A program made the translations under genes and the position numbers. A stretch of DNA of 64,000 bases. Source: Micropruina glycogenica (lineage in GTDB: Bacteria; Actinomycetota; Actinomycetes; Propionibacteriales; Propionibacteriaceae). The notes beneath the pieces were generated by a model. The model had not been told where the DNA came from, ran no database searches, and saw nothing but the letters and a program-made list of their open reading frames with translations. This document shows, piece by piece, positions 28,601 to 37,091 of the stretch. Position 1 is the first letter of the stretch. Each line of letters begins with the position of its first letter. The stretch covers positions 1,550,001 through 1,614,000 of the forward strand of contig NZ_LT985188.1 in NCBI RefSeq assembly GCF_900289045.1, in the 5' to 3' direction.

Positions 28601-29529
28601 GAGATGCGGGCGAAGCCGGGGTCGACCACCGAGCGGATCCCCGGCACCGTGAGCGACGTTTCGGCGACGTTGGTGGCCAGCACCACCCGCAGCCCACGGT
28701 GCGGGGCGAAGACCCGGTGCTGCTCGTGCGCGCTCAACCGCGCGTACAGGGGCAGGATCTCGACCTCGCGGGGGGTGAGGGCACGCCAGTCGAGCGCACC
28801 GATCGCGTCGGCGGCGTCACGAATGTCGCGCTCGCCGGAACAGAACACCAGAATGTCGCCATCGGGGCCGTCGATCATCAACTCGGTGACGGCGTCGCAG
28901 ATGCCGTCGATCAGGTCGCGGTCGGTACCCTGCTCGATCACCGGACGCCAGCGCACCTCGACCGGGTAGGTGCGGCCCGACACCTCAATGATCGGCGCGC
29001 CGCCGAAGTGCTCTGAGAATCGCTGGGTGTCAATGGTGGCCGAGGTGACGATCAGGTTTAGGTCGGGTCGCCTGGGCAACAGTTGCTTGAGGTAGCCGAG
29101 CAGAAAGTCGATGTTGAGGCTGCGCTCGTGGGCCTCGTCGATGATCAGGGTGTCGTAGCGGCGCAGGTCGCGGTCGTGGGCGATTTCGGCCAGCAGAATG
29201 CCGTCGGTCATCACCTTGACCCGGGTCTGCCGGCTGGTCTTCGCGGTGAACCGCACCTGGTAGCCCACCACGTCACCCAGCGGCGTGCCGATCTCTTCGG
29301 CGATGCGTTCGGCCAGGCTGCGCGCGGCGATGCGGCGGGGCTGGGTGTGACCGACGCGGGTTCGTCCGGCGGCGAGGCAGAGCTTGGGCAACTGGGTGGT
29401 CTTGCCCGAACCGGTCTCGCCCGCCACGATCAGCACCTGGTGGTCGCGAACGGCCGCCACGATGTCGTCGGCCCACGCAGCGATCGGCAGCGCCGGGTCG
29501 ACGGCCAGTGAGAGCGCGGGTTCGGACAC
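25618..29529 (-). CDS. hrpA: ATP-dependent RNA helicase HrpA
   Basis: A 1303-residue DEAH-box RNA helicase; in E. coli HrpA acts in mRNA processing and resolves stalled ribosomes. Walker A is AGETGSGKT (37-45), DEAH at 131-134, SAT at 163-165, and QRAGRCGR (333-340) is motif VI. HA2 and OB-fold domains follow, then the long DUF3418 C-terminal region typical of bacterial HrpA. Between motif VI and the HA2 domain, residues about 418-470 (SDAQHP.. to RRRGG) form a low-complexity Pro/Ala/Ser/Thr/Gly insertion encoded by intergenic-type repeats (28120-28278); the frame is kept. The helicase is otherwise full length and probably functional. Confidence 0.93.
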   Translation of the reverse strand: MSEPALSLAVDPALPIAAWADDIVAAVRDHQVLIVAGETGSGKTTQLPKLCLAAGRTRVGHTQPRRIAARSLAERIAEEIGTPLGDVVGYQVRFTAKTSRQTRVKVMTDGILLAEIAHDRDLRRYDTLIIDEAHERSLNIDFLLGYLKQLLPRRPDLNLIVTSATIDTQRFSEHFGGAPIIEVSGRTYPVEVRWRPVIEQGTDRDLIDGICDAVTELMIDGPDGDILVFCSGERDIRDAADAIGALDWRALTPREVEILPLYARLSAHEQHRVFAPHRGLRVVLATNVAETSLTVPGIRSVVDPGFARISRYSARTKVQRLPIEAISQASANQRAGRCGRVAPGVCIRLYDEDDFEARPEFTEPEILRTNLAAVILQMAQAKLGDIERFPFVEPPDSAQISDGLRLLRELGAIESDAQHPVTPARPVTPARPVIPANAGISSSGVSTSSTSRGGVSTGSTSGGGRKRRRGGHVRLTPIGHQLARLPVDPRLGRMLVEAERQGCLREAQAVVAGLTIQDVRERPAEFQQQADALHRRFFSDDPEATGGRDPSDVAALQRLWNYLRTARKERSGNAFRRMCRDEYLNFLRVREWEDLNEQLKTVCRDLGMNRNTEPAGIDRLHIAVLSGLLSHVGLLDERTTTRPGERRRGPREYLGARGSRFAISPGSAAARINPPLVMAVELVETTRLWARTVAPIDEAWVEEVGAHLLSRTYSEPRWSARSGQAVATERVTLLGVPIVAGRTVSYGRIDPDESRRLFLQAALVEGQWHTRHHFWARNEAARAAAEELAERTRRHDLLADDAALFAFYDARIPADVVSVAHFDRWWRDARRREEHLLDLPSDVLLPQGESVDADDFPDHWSSGELDLPVSYVFDPGSGHDGVTVSIELAQLNQVTADDFGWQIPGLRQELVTALVRGLPKQWRAKLVPAPDTARRAVAWLDEHRVAGEALTDGLGRAIRQLTGVQVPADAWQLDAVPDHLRVRFVVTRDGAEVAAGKDLPELAERLGSKVRAELNVEASEHTHSGATNWAFSTIADRVEGTVVGYPALSDRGDRVGVTVFATEPEARSSHLLGLRRLVALTSPEVTNWVVSRLSNPTKFALAASPYPTVPALLADARLKAIETLILTAGDPWLVRDDAAFAALRDRVRADAADQTLSVVTTAGDVLQRHQRVQLALPGATEPVRRDVTEQLAGLVHRGFVAGTPDPHWQRLPRYLHAVELRLAAARANPARDAVNAEIIDGLEDEYAALCARYPAGPLPTDVAGVGWLLEELRVSLFAQSLGTSAPISAKRVRTAMAGVTPPR
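28120..28278. repeat. Family A and B repeats inserted in-frame inside hrpA
   Basis: Two perfect family A units (28150-28168 and 28180-28198), one full family B palindrome (about 28206-28234) and three tandem copies of a GGGGCGGGCCGGGGTGAC-like unit (about 28232-28275) lie within the hrpA coding sequence. They add about 50 residues (VTPARP repeats, then IPANAGISS and STSSTS-type sequence) without breaking the frame. Confidence 0.85.
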
Positions 29530-29618
29530 GACCCGTCAGCCTACAGCGGCCCACCAGCTCGATCCTGTGGCGCGGGTGAGCGGGCCCGCCCAGACGCCGC
29601 GATCTCAGGGTGCACGGT

Positions 29619-29645
29619 GAGATCCCGGGGCAGGCCCGGGATGAC
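29619..29645. repeat. Repeat-family B palindrome after usp
   Basis: GAGATCCCGGGG, a short loop, then CCCGGGATGAC, between the hrpA start and the usp stop codon. On the minus strand it sits about 35 bp past the usp stop and could end that transcript. Confidence 0.65.
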
Positions 29646-29678
29646 GGTGGGTACGCGAGGGGGCCGACCGGGGTCGGG

Positions 29679-30551
29679 TCAGGACTTGACCAGCACCACC
29701 GGGCATGAGGCGTAGGTCAACATGCCGCGCGCCACGCTGCCCACCGAATAGGTCGGAAATCTCACCGACGCTTCGAGCACGAGCACCGAGACCTGCTCGC
29801 TCAACGACGCAAGTTCGTCGATGGGCGAGCCGTAGCGAACCTCGGCTTCGATGCTGCTGGCACCGGGGTGCCGCACCGCCACCTTGGCGACCAAAGAGGC
29901 CTGGGAAGCGCCGGTCTGCCGCACGGCCTCGTCGATCTGCTCCTGGCTGACGCTCGAGCGAAAGATGCGGCTCTGCGGCGCTCGGCACACGCTCACCACG
30001 CGCACCGGACGGCCGGTGAACAGCGGGTTCGACAGCGCCCAATCGAGGGCGGCCAGGCCGGGGCCAGAGGCGTCCAGGGCGACGCCGATCGGGCCGTCGA
30101 TGTGGGTGGCGGTGTCGGACACCACGACCAGCGGGCAGCGCACCGATGCGGCCAGCCCCACCGTGGTCGAGCCCGAGAACTGGCGGCTGACGCCGCTGTT
30201 GGCCCTCCGTCCGACCACCACCATCGAACAGTTCTGGCTGAGCTGGGTGAGTACGCCCACCGGGGTGCCCACCGCAACCTTGGTCTGAATGCGTTTCTTG
30301 GCAACGCCGAGCGAATGCGCCACGCCGGCCGCCTCGCCCAGCAACCGGCGCGCCGTGCTCTGCACCGAACTGGCGTCGAAAACCACGCCCCAGGCGCTGT
30401 TCACCACCGTGTCGTCGGCCACGAACACCACCTGCAGCAGCGTCTTGGTGGCGGCCGCCACCCTGGCCGCGTACTCCAGGGCCTGCACCGCGTCGTCGGA
30501 CGCGTCGTAGCCGACCAGAATGGGGGGCGGGCCGGCGTACGGCTTGGCCAT
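29679..30551 (-). CDS. Tandem universal stress protein
   Basis: A 290-residue cytoplasmic protein made of two Usp domains (about 8-148 and 155-290). The first opens PPPILVGYDASDDAVQALEYAAR and carries a VVGRRANSGVSRQFSGST loop, close to the G-2x-G-9x-G-S/T ATP-binding motif. The second ends in SVARGMLTYASCPVVLVKS, with the glycine motif weaker. Actinobacterial two-domain Usps are often induced in dormancy or low oxygen. The same-strand neighbours, a flavin-barrel protein and phosphoketolase, form a stress/energy cluster with it (gap of 28 bp). Confidence 0.92.
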   Translation of the reverse strand: MAKPYAGPPPILVGYDASDDAVQALEYAARVAAATKTLLQVVFVADDTVVNSAWGVVFDASSVQSTARRLLGEAAGVAHSLGVAKKRIQTKVAVGTPVGVLTQLSQNCSMVVVGRRANSGVSRQFSGSTTVGLAASVRCPLVVVSDTATHIDGPIGVALDASGPGLAALDWALSNPLFTGRPVRVVSVCRAPQSRIFRSSVSQEQIDEAVRQTGASQASLVAKVAVRHPGASSIEAEVRYGSPIDELASLSEQVSVLVLEASVRFPTYSVGSVARGMLTYASCPVVLVKS

Positions 30552-30579
30552 GACGTGGTGCTCCTTCAGCTCGGGCGGC

Positions 30580-30972
30580 TCAGTCGGCCGCGATCGAACG
30601 CCCCGCGAAGTGGTCGGCGGCGATGCCGATCACCAGTGGACGATCCCCCGGCGCCCACGGGGCCGGCATGTTGGCGGGCAGTTGCTCCACCGGGGCGCCC
30701 GACATGCCGTGCACCAGAATGCTCCACCCCGTGGTGGTTTCGTCGTCGAGGTCGTCGACCTGAAACGACACCTCGACCGGTCGGACGAGTTCGGCCAGCG
30801 GCGAGGCGGCCATGGTGCGAAACACGATCGTGTCGCCCACCATGCCGTAACTCACCGGCAGGATCTGCACCCCCGAGGCCGAGTTCCAACCCACCCGTCC
30901 GAAGCGACGCGTGCCCAGCAGCAACCGACACTCATCCGCATCGAGTGTGGTCAGATGCCCGTACTGCGCCAT
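30580..30972 (-). CDS. Pyridoxamine 5'-phosphate oxidase-like split-barrel protein
   Basis: A 130-residue split-barrel protein of the PNPOx-like family, which binds FMN, F420 or haem depending on the member. It begins LTTLDADECRLLLGTRRFGRVGWN and continues ILPVSYGMVGDTIVFRT, the usual family strands. Most resembles the nitroreductase-like or DosR-regulon members rather than true PdxH, since the pyridoxal-site residues are not evident. It lies 28 bp upstream of the usp gene and downstream of phosphoketolase on the same strand. Cofactor and reaction cannot be told from sequence alone. Confidence 0.8.
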   Translation of the reverse strand: MAQYGHLTTLDADECRLLLGTRRFGRVGWNSASGVQILPVSYGMVGDTIVFRTMAASPLAELVRPVEVSFQVDDLDDETTTGWSILVHGMSGAPVEQLPANMPAPWAPGDRPLVIGIAADHFAGRSIAAD

Positions 30973-30993
30973 ACAGGTGACCTTACTGGTATT

Positions 30994-33369
30994 TCAGACG
31001 GTGGCTCCAAGCTTCCAATCCCGCACCTCGGGCATGTCTTCGAGATGTTCCACGATGTAGCTCTCGTGCCGGGCCAACTGGGCCTCACAGAACCGCATCA
31101 GGTCGCCTGAACCGCGCCTGGTGACGCGCATGTTGTTGAGCACGTCCATCACCAGGTGGTAGCGCGACGCACGGTTGCGCACCACCATGTCGAACGGGGT
31201 GGTGGTGGTGCCCTGCTCGATGAAGCCGCGCACCCTGAACCGGTCGGCGTCGGGCCGTCCATGCACCAACTGGTGAATCGCGCCCGGGTAGCCGTGAAAA
31301 GCGAACACCACGTCGCGGTTGTCGGTGAACAGTTCTTTGAAGTAGAGCTCGCTCATGCCGTGCGGGTGGTCCTTGGGCCGCAGCAGCGTCATCAGATCGA
31401 CCACGTTCACCACCCGCAGCCTGATATCAGGCAGCTTGGCCTTGATGATCTCGGCGGCGGCCACCGTTTCGAGCGTGGGAATGTCGCCGGCGCAGGCCAT
31501 CACGATGTCGGGCTCGCCGGCGTCTTCTTCGGTGCCCGCCCATTGCCAGATGGACGCTCCGCGGGTGCAATGGTCGATCGCTTCGGTCATGCTCAGCCAC
31601 TGCGGCTGCGGCTGCTTGTCCTGCACGATCAGGTTGACGTAGTTGTGGCTGCGAAAGCAGTGGTCGGCCACCGAAAGCAGGCAGTTGGCGTCGGGCGGCA
31701 GGTAGATGCGCGAATGCTGGGCGCCGCCGTTGAGCACCACCTGCAGCATGCCGGGGCCCTGGTGGCTGAAGCCGTTGTGGTCGTTGCGCCACGCGGTGGA
31801 GCTGAGCAGCACGTTGAGGCTGGGCACGTCGGCGCGCCACGGCAGGTGCGACGCCTCTTGCAGCCACTTGCCGTGCTGAATGGTCTGACTGGCCGACACC
31901 ATGGCGAACGCCTCGTAGGTGGCGAACAGTCCGTGCCGTCCGGTGAGGGTGTAGGCCTCGAGCCAGCCGTGGCAGTTGTGCTCGCTGAGCACCTCCATCA
32001 CCCGGCCGCGCGGGCTCAGGCTGACGTCGTCGGGGGTGACCGATTCCATCCAGGCCCGGTCGCTCGCCTCGAAGACCGCACCCAGCCGGTTGCTGTTGGT
32101 CTCGTCGGGGCAGAACAGCCGGAAGTTGTGCGGGTTGCGCCGGTACGCCTCGCGCATCAGCTCGCCCAGCTTGCGGGTCGACTCGATGCGTTCGGTGGCC
32201 CTTTGCTCGACCGTCACCGCCAGTTCGCGAAAGTCGGGAAGGTCGAGCGGTTCGGTGAGCAGCCCGCCGTTGGCGTACGGGGTACCCGACATGGACGCGA
32301 TCTTGTCTGGGTTGGCGCTCAACACCAGGTCGACCGGGCGGCCGGCGTCATCGAACAGCTCCTCGGGGCGGTACGACCGCAACCACGCCTCGAGCTGGGC
32401 GAGGTGGTCGGCGTTGGTCTTCACTCCCGAGAGCGGCACCTGGTGGGCGCGCCAGGTGCCCTGCACCTGAATGCCGTCCACCTTGTCGGGGCCGGTCCAG
32501 CCCTTGGGGCTGCGCAGCACGATGAGCGGCCAGCGCGGACGCTCGGTGAACCCCTCCCCCTCACGCGCCTGTTGCTGGATCTGCTTGATGCCGGCGTAGG
32601 CCTGCTGCAGAGCGGCCGCGAACCGGTGGTGCATGCCGGGCAGGTCATCGCCCTCGACCTCGATCACGTCGTAGCCGTGGCCCTCGAGCAGTTCACGAAC
32701 CTCGGCGGGCGGCTTGCGCGACAGCACGGTCGGCGCGGCGATCTTGCCGCCGTTCAGGTGCAGCACGGGCAGCACGGCACCGTCGTGTTCGGGGTTCAGA
32801 AACGAGATGCCCTTCCACGAGCCCTCGAGCGGGCCGGTTTCGGCCTCGCCGTCGCCGACCACGGCGATGGTGAGCAGGTCGGGGTTGTCGAACACCGAGC
32901 CGAAGGCGTGGATCAGCGCGTAGCCGAGTTCGCCGCCCTCGTGAATCGAGCCGGGGGTGGTCACCGACACGTGGCTGGGAATGCCGCCGGGGGCCGAGAA
33001 CTGGCGGAAGAACGTGAGCAGGCCGTCGTTGTCTTGGGTGATGTGCGGAAAGGCGTCGGTGTAGGTGCCCTCCAGATAGGACGCCCCCACCAGGGCGGGG
33101 CCGCCGTGGCCGGGGCCGGTGATGTAGAGGCAGTCCTGGCCGGTGTGCTTGATCAGCCGCGACACGTGGGCGTACACGAACGCCAGCCCCGGGCTGGTGC
33201 CCCAGTGGCCGAGCAGCCGCGGCTTGATGTGCTCGGGCTTGAGCGGTTCGCGCAGCAGTGGGTTGGCCATCAGGTAGATCTGGCCGACGGTGAGGTAGTT
33301 GTTGGCGCGCCACCAGGCGTCGATGCCGGCGAGCTCGGATTCGGTAAGGTCGGGCAGAGTTTCTGACAT
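30994..33369 (-). CDS. xfp: Phosphoketolase (xylulose-5-phosphate/fructose-6-phosphate)
   Basis: A 791-residue thiamine-diphosphate enzyme that splits xylulose 5-phosphate or fructose 6-phosphate with phosphate to give acetyl phosphate plus a shorter sugar phosphate. Typical signs: GHWGTSPGLAFVYAH (near 52-66), ITGPGHGGPALVG, VVGDGEAETGPLEGSWK (the ThDP GDG motif), and ESVTPDDVSL-type sequences in the second half. ATG 33369 (MSETLPDLTE) is preferred to upstream codons because it opens the conserved N-terminus. It lies 21 bp upstream of the split-barrel gene. Acetate kinase and phosphotransacetylase are not in the window. Confidence 0.95.
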   Translation of the reverse strand: MSETLPDLTESELAGIDAWWRANNYLTVGQIYLMANPLLREPLKPEHIKPRLLGHWGTSPGLAFVYAHVSRLIKHTGQDCLYITGPGHGGPALVGASYLEGTYTDAFPHITQDNDGLLTFFRQFSAPGGIPSHVSVTTPGSIHEGGELGYALIHAFGSVFDNPDLLTIAVVGDGEAETGPLEGSWKGISFLNPEHDGAVLPVLHLNGGKIAAPTVLSRKPPAEVRELLEGHGYDVIEVEGDDLPGMHHRFAAALQQAYAGIKQIQQQAREGEGFTERPRWPLIVLRSPKGWTGPDKVDGIQVQGTWRAHQVPLSGVKTNADHLAQLEAWLRSYRPEELFDDAGRPVDLVLSANPDKIASMSGTPYANGGLLTEPLDLPDFRELAVTVEQRATERIESTRKLGELMREAYRRNPHNFRLFCPDETNSNRLGAVFEASDRAWMESVTPDDVSLSPRGRVMEVLSEHNCHGWLEAYTLTGRHGLFATYEAFAMVSASQTIQHGKWLQEASHLPWRADVPSLNVLLSSTAWRNDHNGFSHQGPGMLQVVLNGGAQHSRIYLPPDANCLLSVADHCFRSHNYVNLIVQDKQPQPQWLSMTEAIDHCTRGASIWQWAGTEEDAGEPDIVMACAGDIPTLETVAAAEIIKAKLPDIRLRVVNVVDLMTLLRPKDHPHGMSELYFKELFTDNRDVVFAFHGYPGAIHQLVHGRPDADRFRVRGFIEQGTTTTPFDMVVRNRASRYHLVMDVLNNMRVTRRGSGDLMRFCEAQLARHESYIVEHLEDMPEVRDWKLGATV

Positions 33370-33589
33370 GGCCCCCACGCTAGCCAGGTTCGCCGAGGTG
33401 CGGAACCGCCCAGCCGCGCCTGCGTCACGCCGGGGGGACGCCTCAACGTGCCCGCCTTTCGGCGCGCTGCGTACCGGGCGACTCAGCGGCGCAGCCTGCA
33501 TCGCCCAGGGCGGGACGGGGTGCACCCCCACGGCGCGGCACCCACGTGAGCACCGCAGCTACCTGGCCACGAGCGCAGCTCGAGTCAGC

Positions 33590-34531
33590 TCAGCCGTCGC
33601 CGGCAAAGGTCGTGCGCCCGCGCAGCTTGGACGCCAGATGCTCGTCGATCTCGTCGGACACCACCGACACCGCACGCAGCGCCTGATGCAGATGGGCGGG
33701 GACGAAGGGCTGGCCGAAGATCGACAGCGAAACGAAAACCCGGTCGCGAATCAGCATGAACCGCACGAATCGCGCCTCGGTGTTGAGGTCGCTGAGCACC
33801 TCCATGGCCCGGCTGCGGCCGTCGACGTCGTGCACCACCGCCGAGAACACCAGCACCTCTTGAGCGTCGCTGGTGGCCCGCACGAACACCATCGTCGAGC
33901 CGACCCGCAGTGCGAAGTCGCCGTCTGCGTCCTGCAGTGGCTGGTGGCCGAGCAACTGCGTCAGCTCGGCCTCGATCAGGCGGTCCAGTTCGGCCTTGCC
34001 GCTCACCACATGAGCCACCATGTCGTCGGACTCGAACATGGTGGTCGGCGCCTCTCGGGCACCGGGCGGGGTGAGGATCTCGGCGAGCTGGTCGGGGGCG
34101 AGAAACGCCGGGTGCGGCACGTGGTAGATGTTGCGCAACACGTCCGTGGCCCGCTCGGCCAACTCGACCGCGTCTTCCTGGTTGCCGACGATCCAGTAGT
34201 TCTCGCTGGGGTATGCACCGTCGACGTTGGGCGGGTTCCAGCCGCGCTGCTCCAGCGCCTCGAGCTGCTCGGTGCCGAGCTGGAACTCCTCGCTCAACGA
34301 GGCGTTGCCAGCGGCCTCGACGACCAGGTCTTGCACCCCTTCGCACCGAAACAGCACGAAGGGCGACATGCCCTCGTGCTCGGTGGCCAGCGATCCGATG
34401 CGCAGCGTGGCGCCGCTGTCCATGTGTGAGATCACCTCACCGAGGCGCGTGGCGAACTCGGTCCAGGCCTCGTCGGTGCTGCGATCGATGTCGAACGCGT
34501 GCACCTCACTGGGGTTGTTCGGATCGTCCAC
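33590..34531 (-). CDS. YbjN-domain protein
   Basis: A 313-residue cytoplasmic protein with two YbjN-like (type III secretion chaperone fold) halves. The first (about 15-120) ends in a LEQRGWNPP segment with conserved Gly/Trp. The second (about 175-305) contains GSTMVFVRATSDAQEVLVFSAV and REM-like helices RAVSVVSDEIDEHL. Acidic throughout. YbjN proteins are linked to stress and motility in E. coli, and in actinobacteria to mycothiol biosynthesis neighbourhoods, but the role here is unknown. It stands alone between xfp and the permease region. Confidence 0.75.
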   Translation of the reverse strand: MDDPNNPSEVHAFDIDRSTDEAWTEFATRLGEVISHMDSGATLRIGSLATEHEGMSPFVLFRCEGVQDLVVEAAGNASLSEEFQLGTEQLEALEQRGWNPPNVDGAYPSENYWIVGNQEDAVELAERATDVLRNIYHVPHPAFLAPDQLAEILTPPGAREAPTTMFESDDMVAHVVSGKAELDRLIEAELTQLLGHQPLQDADGDFALRVGSTMVFVRATSDAQEVLVFSAVVHDVDGRSRAMEVLSDLNTEARFVRFMLIRDRVFVSLSIFGQPFVPAHLHQALRAVSVVSDEIDEHLASKLRGRTTFAGDG

Positions 34532-34592
34532 GCGTCCAACCTAGCCCGCACCCCGGCCGGTAGGGAACCGATCGGACGCACTGGCGTGGCGC

Positions 34593-34775
34593 TCACCGGT
34601 GGCGGTGGATCAGCAACACGCGGACGCACTCGACTGCGTCGCCTCGGACGAGCTCGGTCTGGTAGGTGGCACGACCCTCGAGCATGGGGTCGAACGAGTC
34701 TGCGCACGGCAACAGCCCTTCTTGTTGCGGTGTGCCGGCACGGACTCGCACGCCACCGAAGGGCTCAGCCGGCAC
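34593..34775 (-). CDS. Possible small protein after the AEC permease gene
   Basis: A 60-residue frame with GTG start at 34775 that overlaps the TGA of the upstream permease gene. It has codon use compatible with coding (mostly G or C at the third position), contains CADSFDPMLEGRATYQTELV and ends VLLIHRHR. No homology is recognised. It could be a real coupled gene, a relic, or chance. Confidence 0.35.
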   Translation of the reverse strand: MPAEPFGGVRVRAGTPQQEGLLPCADSFDPMLEGRATYQTELVRGDAVECVRVLLIHRHR

Positions 34776-35703
34776 CCAGCAGACCTGCGATCAGGGTGAT
34801 CGTGGGCACCGACAGCATGGTCGAGATGAAGATGGAGTCTCGGGCCAACGACTCACCCACTTCGTAGCGCGACGCGATCACGTAGATGTTCTGCGCCGCG
34901 GGCAGCGCGGCGATCACCGTCACGGCCAGCAGTTCGGACCCGTTCAGCCCGAACGCGAAGCTGCCCAGCACCCATGCGGCCAGGGGCATCAGCACCACCT
35001 TGATCACCTGAACGAGCCACACCAGCGGGGCGTGGCTGCCACGGATTGCCAGAGGGTCGAGCCGCAGCGAGATGCCGAAGGCGAGCAGCATCGCGGGCAC
35101 CGCGATGGCGCCCACCATCTCGATCGGCTTCTGCACCAGCGCCGGTACGCTCACGCCGGTCAGCTTCACCACGACGGCGAGCAGCACTGCGGTGGTGATC
35201 GGGTTGCGCAGCGGCAGGGTCAGATAGCTGTGCCAGGCCAGCGGTTCGCCCGACCGGCGGGCGGTTCTGGTGTCGAGCACGGCGAGCGCGAGCGGCTGCA
35301 GCAGGCCGATCTGCACCAGCATGATCGGCGCCATCCAGGTCATGTCGCCCATGATCGCGGCCGCGATCGGCAGGCCGAGGTTGCCGGCGTTGGTGTAACT
35401 GGCGCACAACGTGCCGATCACGGTCGCGGCATTGAAGCGGCCGAAAAGTGCTCGCGAGGCGACCAGATAGGCGACGGCTGCCGCCCCGATGGCGATCAGC
35501 GACACCGTCAGGGTGTGCGAGAACAGGTGCGCCAGGTCGGCCTGCACCACCAGCGAGAACAGCAGCGCCGGAGACGCCACCAGAAACGCCAGCCGATTCA
35601 GCAGCGCGCGATGCAGATCGCCGAGCACTCTGAAGTGCGCGAGCAGCGCGCCGGTCGCCACGATCACTCCGATCGTGAAGAACCCCGACAGCGCACCCTG
35701 CAC
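34765..35703 (-). CDS. AEC family transporter (auxin efflux carrier fold)
   Basis: A 312-residue inner-membrane protein with about ten predicted helices, of the auxin-efflux-carrier/malonate-malate permease fold. Signs are the first helix FFTIGVIVATGALLAHF, YTNAGNLGLPIAAAIMG near 120-136 (the helix-break Asn/Gly motif), and AIAVPAMLLAFGISL in the second half. Substrate may be an organic acid, but none can be deduced. The frame is open upstream. GTG 35703 is chosen because it places the start just before helix 1. Divergent from the acyltransferase gene at 35802. Confidence 0.85.
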   Translation of the reverse strand: MQGALSGFFTIGVIVATGALLAHFRVLGDLHRALLNRLAFLVASPALLFSLVVQADLAHLFSHTLTVSLIAIGAAAVAYLVASRALFGRFNAATVIGTLCASYTNAGNLGLPIAAAIMGDMTWMAPIMLVQIGLLQPLALAVLDTRTARRSGEPLAWHSYLTLPLRNPITTAVLLAVVVKLTGVSVPALVQKPIEMVGAIAVPAMLLAFGISLRLDPLAIRGSHAPLVWLVQVIKVVLMPLAAWVLGSFAFGLNGSELLAVTVIAALPAAQNIYVIASRYEVGESLARDSIFISTMLSVPTITLIAGLLGAG

Positions 35704-35801
35704 TCGTAGCAGGCTAGGGGTGTCGGCGTCGGCCGCGCGGTGCGTCCCGGCAGCTCGCACGCGCCAGCACGCCGCAGCCGCACCGCGTACGATGACGGCC
35801 G

Positions 35802-37064
35802 ATGACCCCGCGCAACCACCTGATCGACCTGGCCCGGGCAACGTCCGTGCTGGTGGTGGTGACGTTCCACTGCCTGCTGTATCAGGTGGTCGTGGTCGAC
35901 GGGCTGCCGCAGGTGGTGCCGTGGGCGCCGCAGCCGCACTGGTCGTGGTGGACGGCCAGTTGGTTCGTCATGATCATTCCGCTGTTCTTCATCGCCGGCG
36001 GTTTCGCCCACGCCCTGGTGGTCGACAAGGTGCGGGCCGAGGCCCGCGGCTACACCTTCTATCTGGCCTCACGCGCACACCGGCTGGTCGGGCCCATGCT
36101 GCTGTTCGTGGGCTTCAGCACGGTGCTGTCGACCGCCGCGGCCTGGTTCGGGCCGGTCGCACCCAGCATCGCGCTGAGCGTGCAGTTCGCCCAACTGTTG
36201 TGGTTCATCGCGATCTACCTGGTGATCGTTGCGGTCGCACCGTTCATGGTCACCCTGCACGACCGGCGGCCGTGGTTGCCGCTGCTGGTGCTCGGCCTTC
36301 TCGCCGTCGTGGTGGATGCCTGGTCGTGGCGGGTCGGCGACTTCGAGGTGCGCTACGCCAACCTGCTGACCGTGTGGCCGTTGTGTCATCAACTGGGCAT
36401 CGCCTACCACCGTGGGTGGTTTCGGCGCGGACCGGTCTGGGTGTCGTGGGTGGTGATGGCCGTGGCCGCGGCGATCATTCCGGTGCTGATCTTCGGCCTC
36501 GGCTACCCCGGGTCGTCCATCGGTCTGGGCGACATTCCGATCGCCAACGTGCTGCCGCCCACCGTGGCCATGGCGGTGCTGGGCGCCGCACAAGCGGCCG
36601 GACTTGGGCTGCTCGAACGGGCCGGTGTGGCGGCCCGGCTGTCGCCGCGCACCGAGCGTGGGCTGTCGGTGGCCAACGCGCTGGCCGTGACCACCTATCT
36701 TTGGCACATTCCGTGCATCGTGATCGCGGGCGCGCTGCTGTTCGGGGTCTCGCGACTGGCGCCGGCGGCCACCGAGGTGCTGTTGTCGCAGTGGTCGATG
36801 GTGCTCGTGACCTACGGGGTGATCGCCCTTGTGGTGCCGTGGATCGGACGGCTCGAGTACGCCCTGATTCCACCACTGGGCGACGCCCCGTCGCGCGGTG
36901 TGGTCGCCGCCTTTCTGCTGCTGATGCTGGGCACGGCCCTGGTGTGGCGCTACGGCACCGTGCTGCACCCCGCACAGCCCGTCTCGGCGGTCGGGCTGGT
37001 GCTGCTGTTCGGCGGCATGGCCTGGCTGGCCCGGGCCGCGCGAGCAGGGGCTCGAATACACTGA
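35802..37064 (+). CDS. Acyltransferase 3 family membrane protein
   Basis: A 420-residue integral membrane acyltransferase with about ten helices. It begins HLIDLARATSVLVVVTFH; the His in the first helix is typical of the catalytic pocket. Later comes FFIAGGFAHALVV and WHIPCIVIA in the C-terminal half. These enzymes transfer acyl groups to sugars, lipids or peptidoglycan outside the membrane. A TACGAT hexamer at 35788-35793, 9 bp before the ATG, suggests a -10 element and an almost leaderless transcript. A small DedA-like gene follows 27 bp downstream. Confidence 0.85.
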   Translation: MTPRNHLIDLARATSVLVVVTFHCLLYQVVVVDGLPQVVPWAPQPHWSWWTASWFVMIIPLFFIAGGFAHALVVDKVRAEARGYTFYLASRAHRLVGPMLLFVGFSTVLSTAAAWFGPVAPSIALSVQFAQLLWFIAIYLVIVAVAPFMVTLHDRRPWLPLLVLGLLAVVVDAWSWRVGDFEVRYANLLTVWPLCHQLGIAYHRGWFRRGPVWVSWVVMAVAAAIIPVLIFGLGYPGSSIGLGDIPIANVLPPTVAMAVLGAAQAAGLGLLERAGVAARLSPRTERGLSVANALAVTTYLWHIPCIVIAGALLFGVSRLAPAATEVLLSQWSMVLVTYGVIALVVPWIGRLEYALIPPLGDAPSRGVVAAFLLLMLGTALVWRYGTVLHPAQPVSAVGLVLLFGGMAWLARAARAGARIH

Positions 37065-37091
37065 CCCGACGACGACGGAAGGTGGAGCCCA

